Of a stretch of DNA of 6,352 nt, positions 1 through 5,569 are shown piece after piece. The stretch lies in the NCBI GenBank assembly GCA_003022505.1, contig PXTQ01000104.1, positions 1 through 6,352 of the forward strand, written 5' to 3'. Numbering within the stretch: the stretch's first letter is position 1; every line of letters starts with the position of its first letter. The translations under genes and the position numbers were made by a program. The notes under the pieces are model-generated. The model had not been told where the DNA came from. It did not search any database and saw only the letters and a list, made by a program, of their open reading frames with translations. Source of the stretch: Bacteroidetes bacterium QS_8_64_10. Its GTDB lineage: Bacteria > Bacteroidota > Rhodothermia > Rhodothermales > Salinibacteraceae.

Positions 1-67
1 CATCCGAACAACCCTCGGAAAATGCGAGAACTGATCGTCTTGCCACGACCGCAGCAGGTTCATAAGT

Positions 68-94
68 CTCCGCGCTCTCCGCGCCCTTTGCGGT
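68..94. repeat. Degenerate nonamer tandem repeat upstream of nadB
   Basis: Three consecutive 9-base units are visible: CTCCGCGCT (68-76), CTCCGCGCC (77-85) and CTTTGCGGT (86-94). The first two differ at one base and the third is more diverged. The period (9) differs from the period-7 tract that follows at 116-143, so two repeat families sit side by side in this gap. No ORF, tRNA or clear promoter is seen in bases 1-145. The function is unknown. A short tract like this could be chance in GC-rich DNA, but unit conservation makes a tandem origin likely. Confidence 0.5.
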
Positions 95-115
95 AAATCC
101 GTTTTCGCTACTCAC

Positions 116-143
116 CATTCGTCATTCGAAACTCGAAATTCGC
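116..143. repeat. Period-7 repeat tract abutting the nadB start
   Basis: Four heptamer units follow one another: CATTCGT (116-122), CATTCGA (123-129), then AACTCGA (130-136) and AATTCGC (137-143). Only two bases separate the tract from the nadB ATG at 146. The tract occupies the place where a Shine-Dalgarno sequence would lie and contains no purine-rich SD. On the nadB-sense strand it is poor in G. It belongs to the same period-7 class as the tracts at 1732-1868, 2322-2413 and 3007-3042, although the core word (ATTCG) differs. Confidence 0.65.
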
Positions 144-145
144 AC

Positions 146-1729
146 ATGGAAAAATACGATTTTCTCGTGATCGGCAGTGGCGTGGCCGGCCTGTCTTTTG
201 CGTTGCGCGCCGCCGAGCGCGGCACCGTCGCCGTCATCACCAAAAAAGAGAGCGCCGAGTCGAACACGAACTACGCCCAGGGCGGTATCGCGGGTGTGAT
301 GCGCGAGGACGACTCCGTCGAGAGCCACGTTGCCGACACCCTCGACGCGGGCGCGAGCCTCTGCGACGAGGACGTGGTGCGCATCGTCGCCAGCGAGGGG
401 CCGGAGCGCATCCGCGAGCTGATGGCCTGGGGCGCGGAGTTCACGCGCTCGAACGGGCAGCTGCACCTGGGCCGCGAGGGCGGCCACAGCGCCGACCGCA
501 TCGTGCACGCCGCCGACGCCACGGGCCGCGAGGTGGAGCGCGCTCTGCTTACGAGCGCCCGCGAGCATGGCAATGTCAACCTGCTCGAATACCACTACGC
601 CCTCGAACTCATCACCGAGCATCATCTCGGCCAGCACGTCTCGCGCCTGCGTCCCGACGTGCACTGCTTCGGTGCGTACGTCCTCGACGTAAAGGCGGGG
701 CGCGTGAGGACGATGCTCGCCAAGACGACGCTGCTGGCCGCCGGCGGTGCGGGACAGGTCTACCAGCACACCACCAACCCGCCCGTAGCCACCGGCGACG
801 GCTACGCGATGGCCTACCGCGCTAAGGCGCGCATGGCAAACATGGAGTTCGTGCAGTTCCACCCGACGGCGCTGCATCACCCGGAGGCTGACTCGTTCCT
901 GATCTCCGAGGCCGTGCGCGGCGCGGGCGGCAAGCTCTACAACCAGGCGGGCGAGCGCTTTATGCCCGACTACGACGACCGCGCCGAACTCGCCCCGCGC
1001 GACATCGTGGCGCGCGCCATTGACAACCAGCTCAAGCAGCGCGGCGAAGACTTTGTCTGGCTCGACGTTTCGCACGAAGCCGCCGGCGAGGTCCGCGAGC
1101 ACTTCCCCACGATTGCGGCGAAATGCGAGGAATACGGCATCGACATCACCGCTGAGCCGATTCCGGTGGTGCCGGCGGCGCATTACCAGTGCGGCGGTGT
1201 GGAGACGGACCGGAAGGGACGAACCTCCATCGACGGCCTGTTTGCGTGCGGCGAGGTGGCCTGCACGGGGCTGCACGGCGCGAACCGCCTCGCCTCGAAC
1301 TCGCTTCTGGAGGCGCTGGTGTTTAGCCATCGCGCGCTGGAGCCTGCCGCTGAATACGCAAGCAACGTCACCTGGAACACTGACGTGCCCGCCTGGGACG
1401 CCAGCGGCACGAAGCGGCCCGACGAATGGGTGCTCGTCTCGCACAACCGCGAGGAGCTGCGCCGCGTCATGAGCGACTACGTCGGCATTGTGCGCTCGGA
1501 GCTTCGGTTGGAGCGCGCCTCGCGCCGCACGCATCTGCTTTTTGAGGAAACGGAAGACTTCTACCGCCGCTCGCGCGTCTCGCCGGGCCTCTGCGAGCTG
1601 CGCAACATGATCGCGGTGGCCTACATGATTATCCGCAGCGCCAAGCAGCGGCGCGAGAGCCGGGGCCTGCATTACATGCTCGACTATCCCGATCCGGTGG
1701 AAAGCGAGCGGCGTCCCACGCTGGTGTAA
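146..1729 (+). CDS. nadB: L-aspartate oxidase
   Basis: This is the FAD-dependent enzyme that oxidises L-aspartate to iminoaspartate, the first step of de novo NAD biosynthesis; NadA then condenses iminoaspartate with dihydroxyacetone phosphate to quinolinate. It is cytoplasmic. The 527 residues match the usual family length. The FAD-binding dinucleotide fold starts at once, with GSGVAG at residues 10-15, followed by the family motif NYAQGGIAG near residues 42-50. The succinate dehydrogenase/fumarate reductase-like active site is complete: H239 in HPTALHH, E255 and R258 in ISEAVRGAGG, R285 in LAPRDIVARAI, H346 in HYQCGG and R381 in GLHGANRLASNSLLEA (368-389 region). The C-terminal helical domain carries the VGIVRSE segment. 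ATG 146 is chosen because the FAD fold begins four residues later. No nadA or nadC lies in the window and the next gene is 147 bases away, so operon partners are not evident. Fumarate reductase flavoprotein is unlikely given the NadB-type motifs. Confidence 0.96.
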   Translation: MEKYDFLVIGSGVAGLSFALRAAERGTVAVITKKESAESNTNYAQGGIAGVMREDDSVESHVADTLDAGASLCDEDVVRIVASEGPERIRELMAWGAEFTRSNGQLHLGREGGHSADRIVHAADATGREVERALLTSAREHGNVNLLEYHYALELITEHHLGQHVSRLRPDVHCFGAYVLDVKAGRVRTMLAKTTLLAAGGAGQVYQHTTNPPVATGDGYAMAYRAKARMANMEFVQFHPTALHHPEADSFLISEAVRGAGGKLYNQAGERFMPDYDDRAELAPRDIVARAIDNQLKQRGEDFVWLDVSHEAAGEVREHFPTIAAKCEEYGIDITAEPIPVVPAAHYQCGGVETDRKGRTSIDGLFACGEVACTGLHGANRLASNSLLEALVFSHRALEPAAEYASNVTWNTDVPAWDASGTKRPDEWVLVSHNREELRRVMSDYVGIVRSELRLERASRRTHLLFEETEDFYRRSRVSPGLCELRNMIAVAYMIIRSAKQRRESRGLHYMLDYPDPVESERRPTLV

Positions 1730-1731
1730 CT

Positions 1732-1868
1732 GGTTTCAAGTTGCAGGTTAAAAGTTTCAGGTTTTCCAGGCGTTCCGAAACCGAGTGACCGGCAACCTGT
1801 ACGCGCAAGCAACCTGAAACCTGATAACTTGAACCTTGCAACTTGCCCCCTGCCAACCTACAACCACC
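1732..1868. repeat. Inverted period-7 repeat tracts between nadB and the ferritin gene
   Basis: The nadB-ferritin gap consists largely of two heptad tracts. The left arm (about 1732-1765) has units of the type TTGCAGG and TTTCAGG. The right arm (about 1809-1868) has units of the opposite strand type, such as CAACCTG (1810-1816), AAACCTG (1817-1823), AACCTTG (1832-1838) and CAACTTG (1839-1845), decaying into C-rich units before the start at 1877. The arms are imperfect reverse complements, separated by about 43 bases of unrelated sequence, so a transcript through the gap could fold into a long imperfect hairpin. No SD precedes the ferritin start. The structure could act as a terminator, an mRNA stabiliser or simply a mobile repeat; the sequence does not decide. 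Confidence 0.7.
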
Positions 1869-1876
1869 AAAACGCC

Positions 1877-2320
1877 ATGCCCAACGACGACAGCAAGCAA
1901 GACCTGATCGACGGCCTCAACGAAGACCTCGCCTACGAGTACCAGGCGGTGCTCATGTACACGAACTATTCGGCGCTGGCGAGCGGCATTCATCGGCCTC
2001 TCCTGAGGGACTTCTTCGAGGAAGAGATCGTCGATGAGCTGCGCCATGCGCAATTTCTGTCCAACAAGATTACGGCTCTCGGCGGCACGCCCACGAACGA
2101 GCCGCACGCCTTCGAGCAGAAGGAGAGGCCCGCCGCCATGCTCCGGCAGGTCATGCAGGCCGAGAGCGACACCATCGAGCGGTACGTGGGGCGTCGCAAA
2201 CAGGCCGAAAACTACGGCGACCACGGCCTCGCCGCCGACCTCGACGAGATTATCAGCGACGAGACGAACCACAAGGAGGAGACGGAGAAGCTGCTGCGCG
2301 GCATCTCGGAAGATGCGTGA
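1877..2320 (+). CDS. Ferritin-like diiron protein (bacterioferritin-related)
   Basis: The 147-residue product is a four-helix-bundle ferritin-like protein, close to the usual bacterioferritin length (about 155-160). All six residues of a bacterioferritin-type ferroxidase centre can be placed: E21 in helix A (NEDLAYEYQ), E54 and H57 in DELRHAQ, E96 in QAESDTIERY, and E129 and H132 in DETNHKEE. The position matching the haem-ligand Met52 of bacterioferritin is Leu55, so haem binding at the usual site is not expected. The likely role is cytoplasmic iron oxidation and storage or peroxide detoxification. ATG 1877 is preferred over the in-frame TTG at 1829, because the extra 16 residues would be encoded by the intergenic heptamer repeat and the conserved helix starts after 1877. 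The gene stands alone, with 93 bases to the convergent phosphatase gene. Dps is less likely because its site lies between subunits with different spacing. Confidence 0.85.
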   Translation: MPNDDSKQDLIDGLNEDLAYEYQAVLMYTNYSALASGIHRPLLRDFFEEEIVDELRHAQFLSNKITALGGTPTNEPHAFEQKERPAAMLRQVMQAESDTIERYVGRRKQAENYGDHGLAADLDEIISDETNHKEETEKLLRGISEDA

Positions 2321-2321
2321 C

Positions 2322-2413
2322 GGTCGCAAGTCGCAGGTCTACAGGTCACAGGTTGCAAAAGGTCTACGTAGTCACCTGACGGCTTCCGACCTTCGACCGT
2401 TCGACCTTCGACC
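2322..2413. repeat. Inverted period-7 tracts between convergent genes
   Basis: The gap between the two convergent stop codons (2320 on +, 2414 on -) is filled by two tracts. The left tract (2322-2366) has units such as GTCGCAA, GTCGCAG and GTCACAG. The right tract (2383-2413) has CTTCCGA (2383-2389), CCTTCGA (2390-2396), an 8-base variant, and CCTTCGA again (2405-2411). GGTCG at 2322-2326 can pair with CGACC at 2409-2413, and a perfect 8-base palindrome CTACGTAG lies at 2364-2371. The whole gap is therefore an imperfect inverted repeat that could work as a bidirectional terminator or 3' stabiliser, but it has no U-tract typical of an intrinsic terminator. Confidence 0.6.
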
Positions 2414-3001
2414 CTAATTGAGCCGTCCGTCGTCGTCATCGTTGCGGCGGAACCGGTGTAGGCTGCACAGCGCCCCTTCCGGCGCGTTCACGTCGGGGTC
2501 CAACTCGGCGGCGAGGGCCGAAATCGTGATGCCGTGCGCCACGATCAGGAGCGGGCCGTCGCAGGCGTCGGCGAGGCGGCGAGCCGTGCGCCCGGCGCGG
2601 CGCAGCGTCTCCTGCCTCGTTTCCGGGAAAGACGGTTCCGCGCCGCCTTCGTACGACCGATCCACGCGCGGGAAGCGCTCCGCGAGTTGCCGCGTCGATA
2701 GCCGCTCCGGTGAGGCCGAAAACCACTCCACGTTCATCCACTCCGCCAGGCCCGTCTCCAGGTTGATTGGGAGGTCGAGCGCCTCGGCGACGAAGTGCGC
2801 GGTCTGCACGGCGCGCAGGAAGGGCGAGGCGAACAGGTGCTCGATGCGCTCCTTCCGGAGCCGCCCGGCCAGCTTGCGCGCCTGCTCCTTGCCGTCGGAC
2901 GACAGGCCGGGATCGTGCGGGCGGGCGGCTGTCTCGGCCCAGTCGGGGTCTACGAAGTCCTGCCGGTTGCCGTGGCGGGTGAGCCAGATCGTGTCGGTCA
3001 T
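2414..3001 (-). CDS. Histidine phosphatase superfamily protein (phosphoglycerate mutase-like)
   Basis: This 195-residue protein belongs to the histidine phosphatase (phosphoglycerate mutase-like) superfamily, which hydrolyses or transfers phosphate through a phosphohistidine. The signature RHG is at residues 9-11, with H10 as the nucleophile. SPFLRAVQTA (59-68) provides the conserved phosphate-binding R63. E87 in LAEW is the likely acid/base residue, and AHG (155-157) provides the second catalytic His, H156. The substrate cannot be told; this could be a small-molecule phosphatase rather than a glycolytic mutase. There is no signal peptide or membrane segment. The start at 3001 puts the RHG motif nine residues in, as is usual. 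An upstream in-frame ATG at 3046 would add 15 residues encoded by the CTGGTTG repeat, so it is rejected. The C-terminus has a short Asp run (188-191). The gene is transcribed against its neighbours and is probably monocistronic. Confidence 0.88.
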   Translation of the reverse strand: MTDTIWLTRHGNRQDFVDPDWAETAARPHDPGLSSDGKEQARKLAGRLRKERIEHLFASPFLRAVQTAHFVAEALDLPINLETGLAEWMNVEWFSASPERLSTRQLAERFPRVDRSYEGGAEPSFPETRQETLRRAGRTARRLADACDGPLLIVAHGITISALAAELDPDVNAPEGALCSLHRFRRNDDDDGRLN

Positions 3002-3006
3002 CGGCG

Positions 3007-3042
3007 CTGGTTTGTTGGTTACTGGTTGCTGGTTGCTGGTTG
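3007..3042. repeat. CTGGTTG heptamer repeat upstream of the phosphatase gene
   Basis: Three perfect copies of CTGGTTG lie at 3022-3042, preceded by the variants TTGGTTA (3015-3021) and CTGGTTTG (3007-3014). On the phosphatase-sense strand this reads as repeated CAACCAG ending five bases before its ATG (3001), with no SD present. It is the least degenerate heptad tract in the window and resembles the CAACCTG units before the ferritin gene. This suggests one repeat family used in the same relative position and strand upstream of different genes. Confidence 0.75.
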
Positions 3043-3079
3043 GCAATAGGCGAGATGGTTGACCTCATGTCCAGCAAGT

Positions 3080-3124
3080 CCGGCACGTCGTTCAGGTCGA
3101 ATCAGGCCCTGACAGACGTGCTGG
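3080..3124. other. Long two-part hairpin in the phosphatase-rimP gap
   Basis: Bases 3080-3089 pair with 3115-3124 to form a 10-bp stem with one G-U pair, including the perfect 7-bp GCACGTC/GACGTGC match. A 2x2 internal loop follows (3090-3091 against 3113-3114), then a 5-bp stem TCAGG (3092-3096) with CCTGA (3108-3112) and an 11-base loop. No U-tract follows on either strand, so it does not look like an intrinsic terminator. It could be an operator for a dimeric regulator, an RNA structure in a leader, or a small RNA fragment. It does not resemble a tRNA. The function is unknown. Confidence 0.5.
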
Positions 3125-3146
3125 CTTGAAAGACGTGACGGACGTA

Positions 3147-3210
3147 ATCAACCTTTCGACCCACTCACCTACAAACGTCCACCCCTCCAACCTTCCACAC
3201 CTATTCACAC
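3147..3210 (+). repeat. C-rich, G-poor tract with weak 7-8 base periodicity
   Basis: This stretch is strikingly poor in G on the + strand and rich in CC doublets spaced about 7-8 bases apart (words such as CAACCTT, TCCACCC and TTCCACACC). It looks like a more decayed member of the intergenic heptad family. It lies in the 328-base gap between the phosphatase gene and rimP (3002-3329), which otherwise holds the CTGGTTG tract, the hairpin at 3080-3124, a -10-like box at 3251 and the terminator-like hairpin at 3271. I see no gene in this gap. Confidence 0.35.
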
Positions 3211-3250
3211 GGGAGGGAAACTTGATCGGCGTCGCTTCGTTTCCATCCTC

Positions 3251-3256
3251 TACAAT
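3251..3256 (+). promoter_or_regulatory. Candidate -10 box for the rimP-nusA-infB operon
   Basis: TACAAT matches the sigma-70 type -10 hexamer at five of six positions. A TTGATC lies at 3222-3227, but the 23-base spacing is too long for a normal -35 element, so the -35 is unclear. Transcription from here would begin near 3263 and give a leader of about 67 bases that contains the terminator-like hairpin at 3271-3308. This is an inference from sequence only. Confidence 0.35.
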
Positions 3257-3270
3257 TAGGCGTGTTGCGT

Positions 3271-3308
3271 AGCGCCCGCTCCGATATGCTCGGGGTCGGG
3301 CGTTTTTT
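3271..3308 (+). terminator. Intrinsic-terminator-like hairpin in the rimP leader
   Basis: CGCCCG (3273-3278) pairs with CGGGCG (3297-3302). After one bulged T (3296), six further pairs (3279-3284 with 3290-3295, one of them G-U) close a five-base loop at 3285-3289. Six T residues follow at 3303-3308. This is a textbook intrinsic terminator shape. It ends only 21 bases before the rimP ATG and points into the operon, and no gene lies upstream on this strand for it to terminate. An attenuator controlling rimP-nusA-infB is the most natural reading. NusA is known to stimulate hairpin termination and to autoregulate its own operon in other bacteria, so feedback by NusA is plausible but unproven. 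Confidence 0.7.
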
Positions 3309-3329
3309 GCAAGAACGACTTTGTTCACT

Positions 3330-3848
3330 ATGCCGGCAACCGAACCATCCGTTGAGAGCCGCATCCGAGCGCTCACCGACGAGGTGATCGCCGGGACGGC
3401 GTTCTATCTCGTGGACGTAGACGTGCGCGGGGCGAAAGGATCGCGCGTGGTCGATGTGGTGCTCGACAGCGAAGCGGGACCGACGCTCGATGAACTGGCC
3501 GAGATGAGCCGCGAAGTGGGCTTTTTGATCGACACCGAGGAGCTGATCGACGGCAGCTACGATCTCAACGTTAGCTCGCCCGGCGCTGACCGCCCGCTCC
3601 GCACGCCGCGCCAGTTTAAGAAAAACGTGGGGCGCGACTTGTTCGTGACCTACCGCGCCGAAAACGGAGCGCCCGACCACGAGCAGCCCACGCTGCACGG
3701 CACGCTTGAGGAGGCGAACGACGAGACCATTACGGTGGCCGAACTGAAAGTCTCGAAGGACAAAGAGCAGCGCAAGAGCAAGACCGGCCATCGGGAGCGG
3801 ATCGCCTACGACGACGTGATCGAAGCGGAAATTGAGCTACCCTGGTGA
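3330..3848 (+). CDS. rimP: Ribosome maturation factor RimP
   Basis: RimP binds the 30S precursor in the cytoplasm and helps assemble the small subunit. The 172-residue product has the two-domain arrangement of the family. The N-terminal alpha/beta domain (about 7-85) ends in the signature YDLNVSSPGADRPL (77-90). The C-terminal SH3-like domain (about 91-172) starts with the FKKNVGRDL segment. It is somewhat longer than the E. coli protein (about 150), partly through a hydrophilic charged stretch at 140-156. ATG 3330 is chosen over TTG 3321 because the product then begins at normal distance from the first helix. There is no SD before it. It is followed after 85 bases by nusA, the standard gene order, and is probably the first gene of the operon under the leader hairpin at 3271-3308. 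Confidence 0.93.
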   Translation: MPATEPSVESRIRALTDEVIAGTAFYLVDVDVRGAKGSRVVDVVLDSEAGPTLDELAEMSREVGFLIDTEELIDGSYDLNVSSPGADRPLRTPRQFKKNVGRDLFVTYRAENGAPDHEQPTLHGTLEEANDETITVAELKVSKDKEQRKSKTGHRERIAYDDVIEAEIELPW

Positions 3849-3871
3849 TCGCTCCCGGCGCTTTGGCGTGC

Positions 3872-3933
3872 CAACCTGAAACGCGACACGAGCCGAAGGC
3901 GACTGACAACGTAAACGCGCAAACGACAAAACC
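3872..3933 (+). repeat. Weak period-7 tract abutting the nusA start
   Basis: The rimP-nusA gap includes CAACCTG (3872-3878), identical to a unit before the ferritin gene. Immediately before the nusA ATG it ends with units such as CAAACGA (3920-3926) and CAAAACC (3927-3933). The tract is degenerate, and only the ends look convincingly heptameric. As with the other genes, the sense strand before the start is A/C-rich with no SD, which may favour an unstructured ribosome entry site. Confidence 0.35.
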
Positions 3934-5499
3934 ATGCAGAGTTCCAACTTGGTAGACTCCTTTACGGAGATTGCCCGCGAGAAAGACATCGAGCGCGACA
4001 CGCTTCAACTCATCATTGAAGACGTGATCGGTGCCATGATCCGGAAGCGGTACGGCTCGGATGAAGCCTTCGAGGTGATCTTTAACCCGGATCACGGCGA
4101 CATCCAGGTGCTTCACATCCGCGAGGTCGTCTCTGACATGGACATGGAAGATCCGGTCAACGAGATCGAGATCAAAAACGCCGTCGAAATCGATCCGGAC
4201 TTCGTCGTGGGCGACGAGGTGGCGAGCGAAATCTCCATTGACGAGTTCGGGCGCCGCGCCGTCATGACCGCGCAACAGACGCTCCAGCAGCGCCTGCGCG
4301 ACATCGAGAAGGAGCACATTTACGAGAAGTACAGCAAGCTGATGGGCGAGATCGTGGCCGGCGAGATCCACCAGATCCGTCCCAACAAGCTGCTCGTGAT
4401 GCACGACAACGTGGAACTGGTCATGCCGCGCAGCGAGCAGATCCGGGGCGAGCGCTTCCGCAAAGGCGACATGGTGCGCGCCGTCGTTAAGGAAGTGCAC
4501 CGCGACCGAGGCAAGCGCTCGCAGGTCGTCATCAGCCGCACCGACGAGCAACTCATGGAGCGCCTCTTCGAGATCGAAGTGCCCGAAATCCACGACGGCA
4601 TCGTCGAACTCAAGAAAATCGTGCGCGAGCCGGGCAACCGCGCGAAGGTGACGGTTGTGAGTCATGACGAGCGCGTCGATCCGGTGGGCGCGTGCGTCGG
4701 TATGAAGGGCGTGCGCATCCACGCTGTCGTGCGCGAGCTGGACAATGAGAACATCGACGTGCTTCCGCACGCCGACGACCCGCGCGATCTGATCAGCCGC
4801 GCGCTCTCGCCTGCCAACCCGATCAACGTCGAAATCAAAGACGACCTCGACCCCCCCCGCGCCACCGTCGTCGTGCCCGAAGACGAAGTGAGCCGGGCCA
4901 TCGGGAGCGGCGGCATCAACATCCGCCTCGCCTCGCGCCTCGCCGAGTATGAGATCGACGTGTATCGCGACATCGCCGCCGACGAGGAGGACGTGGAGAT
5001 CGAGGAGTTCGCCGATGCGCTTCCCATGTCGATCATCGACCGTCTCCAGGAAATCGGCTGCGACACCGCGAAGGCCGTCATGGAGCTTTCCCTTGACGAG
5101 CTGGAACGCCGTACGGGCTTCGACAGTGAGGTAGCCGAGGGCGTGATGATTGTGATCGAGGCCGAGTTTGAGGAGCCGGAAGAGTTCGAGGGCCTGGAGA
5201 TGGCCGAGATCGAGGAGGAGGAAGAAGTTGCGCCGGAAGGCAGCGGCGAAGAGGCCGAAACAGCACCCGTGCAACCGGAGGGCGAGACGGACGTTGAAGA
5301 AGCCTCCACCGAGACGGAAGTGACCTCCGAGGAAGAAGAGCCGACTGGGGAAGACGCCGCGCCGGTCGAAGACGCCGAGGCGCCCGACCGCGCGCAGGAG
5401 ACGGCTCCCGCTGCCGCTACCGACGAGCCGGACGCTGAAGAAACGACGCCTGCTTCCGCCGAGGAAGGAGAGCCGTCGTCGGAGGAGAAGGCCGTCTGA
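3934..5499 (+). CDS. nusA: Transcription termination/antitermination factor NusA
   Basis: NusA binds RNA polymerase and the nascent RNA, promoting pausing and hairpin termination and taking part in antitermination. Domains in order: RNAP-binding N-terminal domain (about 1-130), S1 domain (about 134-205), and KH1 with VGACVGMKG at 251-259. KH2 has the GSGG loop at 324-327. A helix-hairpin-helix-like repeat (about 366-408, SIIDRLQEIG and LERRTGF) follows. The remaining ~113 residues (409-521) form a very Glu-rich, low-complexity tail, probably disordered, which makes the protein longer than the ~410 residues I would expect for Bacteroidota NusA. ATG 3934 starts exactly at the N-terminal domain. 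A run of eight C (4851-4858) lies inside the KH2 region but the frame is intact. Gene order rimP-nusA-infB supports the call. Confidence 0.97.
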   Translation: MQSSNLVDSFTEIAREKDIERDTLQLIIEDVIGAMIRKRYGSDEAFEVIFNPDHGDIQVLHIREVVSDMDMEDPVNEIEIKNAVEIDPDFVVGDEVASEISIDEFGRRAVMTAQQTLQQRLRDIEKEHIYEKYSKLMGEIVAGEIHQIRPNKLLVMHDNVELVMPRSEQIRGERFRKGDMVRAVVKEVHRDRGKRSQVVISRTDEQLMERLFEIEVPEIHDGIVELKKIVREPGNRAKVTVVSHDERVDPVGACVGMKGVRIHAVVRELDNENIDVLPHADDPRDLISRALSPANPINVEIKDDLDPPRATVVVPEDEVSRAIGSGGINIRLASRLAEYEIDVYRDIAADEEDVEIEEFADALPMSIIDRLQEIGCDTAKAVMELSLDELERRTGFDSEVAEGVMIVIEAEFEEPEEFEGLEMAEIEEEEEVAPEGSGEEAETAPVQPEGETDVEEASTETEVTSEEEEPTGEDAAPVEDAEAPDRAQETAPAAATDEPDAEETTPASAEEGEPSSEEKAV

Positions 5500-5569
5500 C
5501 CACGTGAGACCACCGCGCGCCGCGCGGCCCCTGTTGACGACTGAGGAGCGAGCATCATTTAACTACTTT

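Noticed and set aside
122..1672. 516-codon open frame antisense to nadB
   Set aside because: It mirrors nadB codon structure in GC-rich DNA; the product is a low-complexity Ala/Val/Arg/His mix with no family motif, while nadB on the other strand is unmistakable.
1829..1876. In-frame N-terminal extension of the ferritin gene from TTG
   Set aside because: The extra residues are encoded by the heptamer repeat and are not ferritin-like; ATG 1877 fits the helix A start.
3002..3046. Upstream ATG of the phosphatase gene as the normal start
   Set aside because: The added 15 residues derive from the CTGGTTG repeat, and the catalytic RHG would sit unusually far from the N-terminus. It is kept only as a possible variant.
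3222..3227. TTGATC as the -35 of the rimP promoter
   Set aside because: The 23-base spacing to TACAAT is outside the normal range.
3046..3329. Search for an initiator tRNA gene before rimP, as in enterobacteria
   Set aside because: The hairpin at 3080-3124 does not form a cloverleaf and no TPsiC-like or acceptor pairing is seen.
3730..5274. 514-codon open frame antisense to nusA
   Set aside because: It is a shadow of the nusA frame with His/Asp/Leu-rich composition and no domain, and it also overlaps the end of rimP and the rimP-nusA gap.
5543..5548. GAGGAG as the infB Shine-Dalgarno
   Set aside because: It is 21 bases from ATG 5570, too far, and no in-frame start codon lies at suitable distance.
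4662..5558. Ser-rich antisense frame over the nusA tail
   Set aside because: The Ser runs are the reverse complement of the Glu/Ala codons in the acidic tail.
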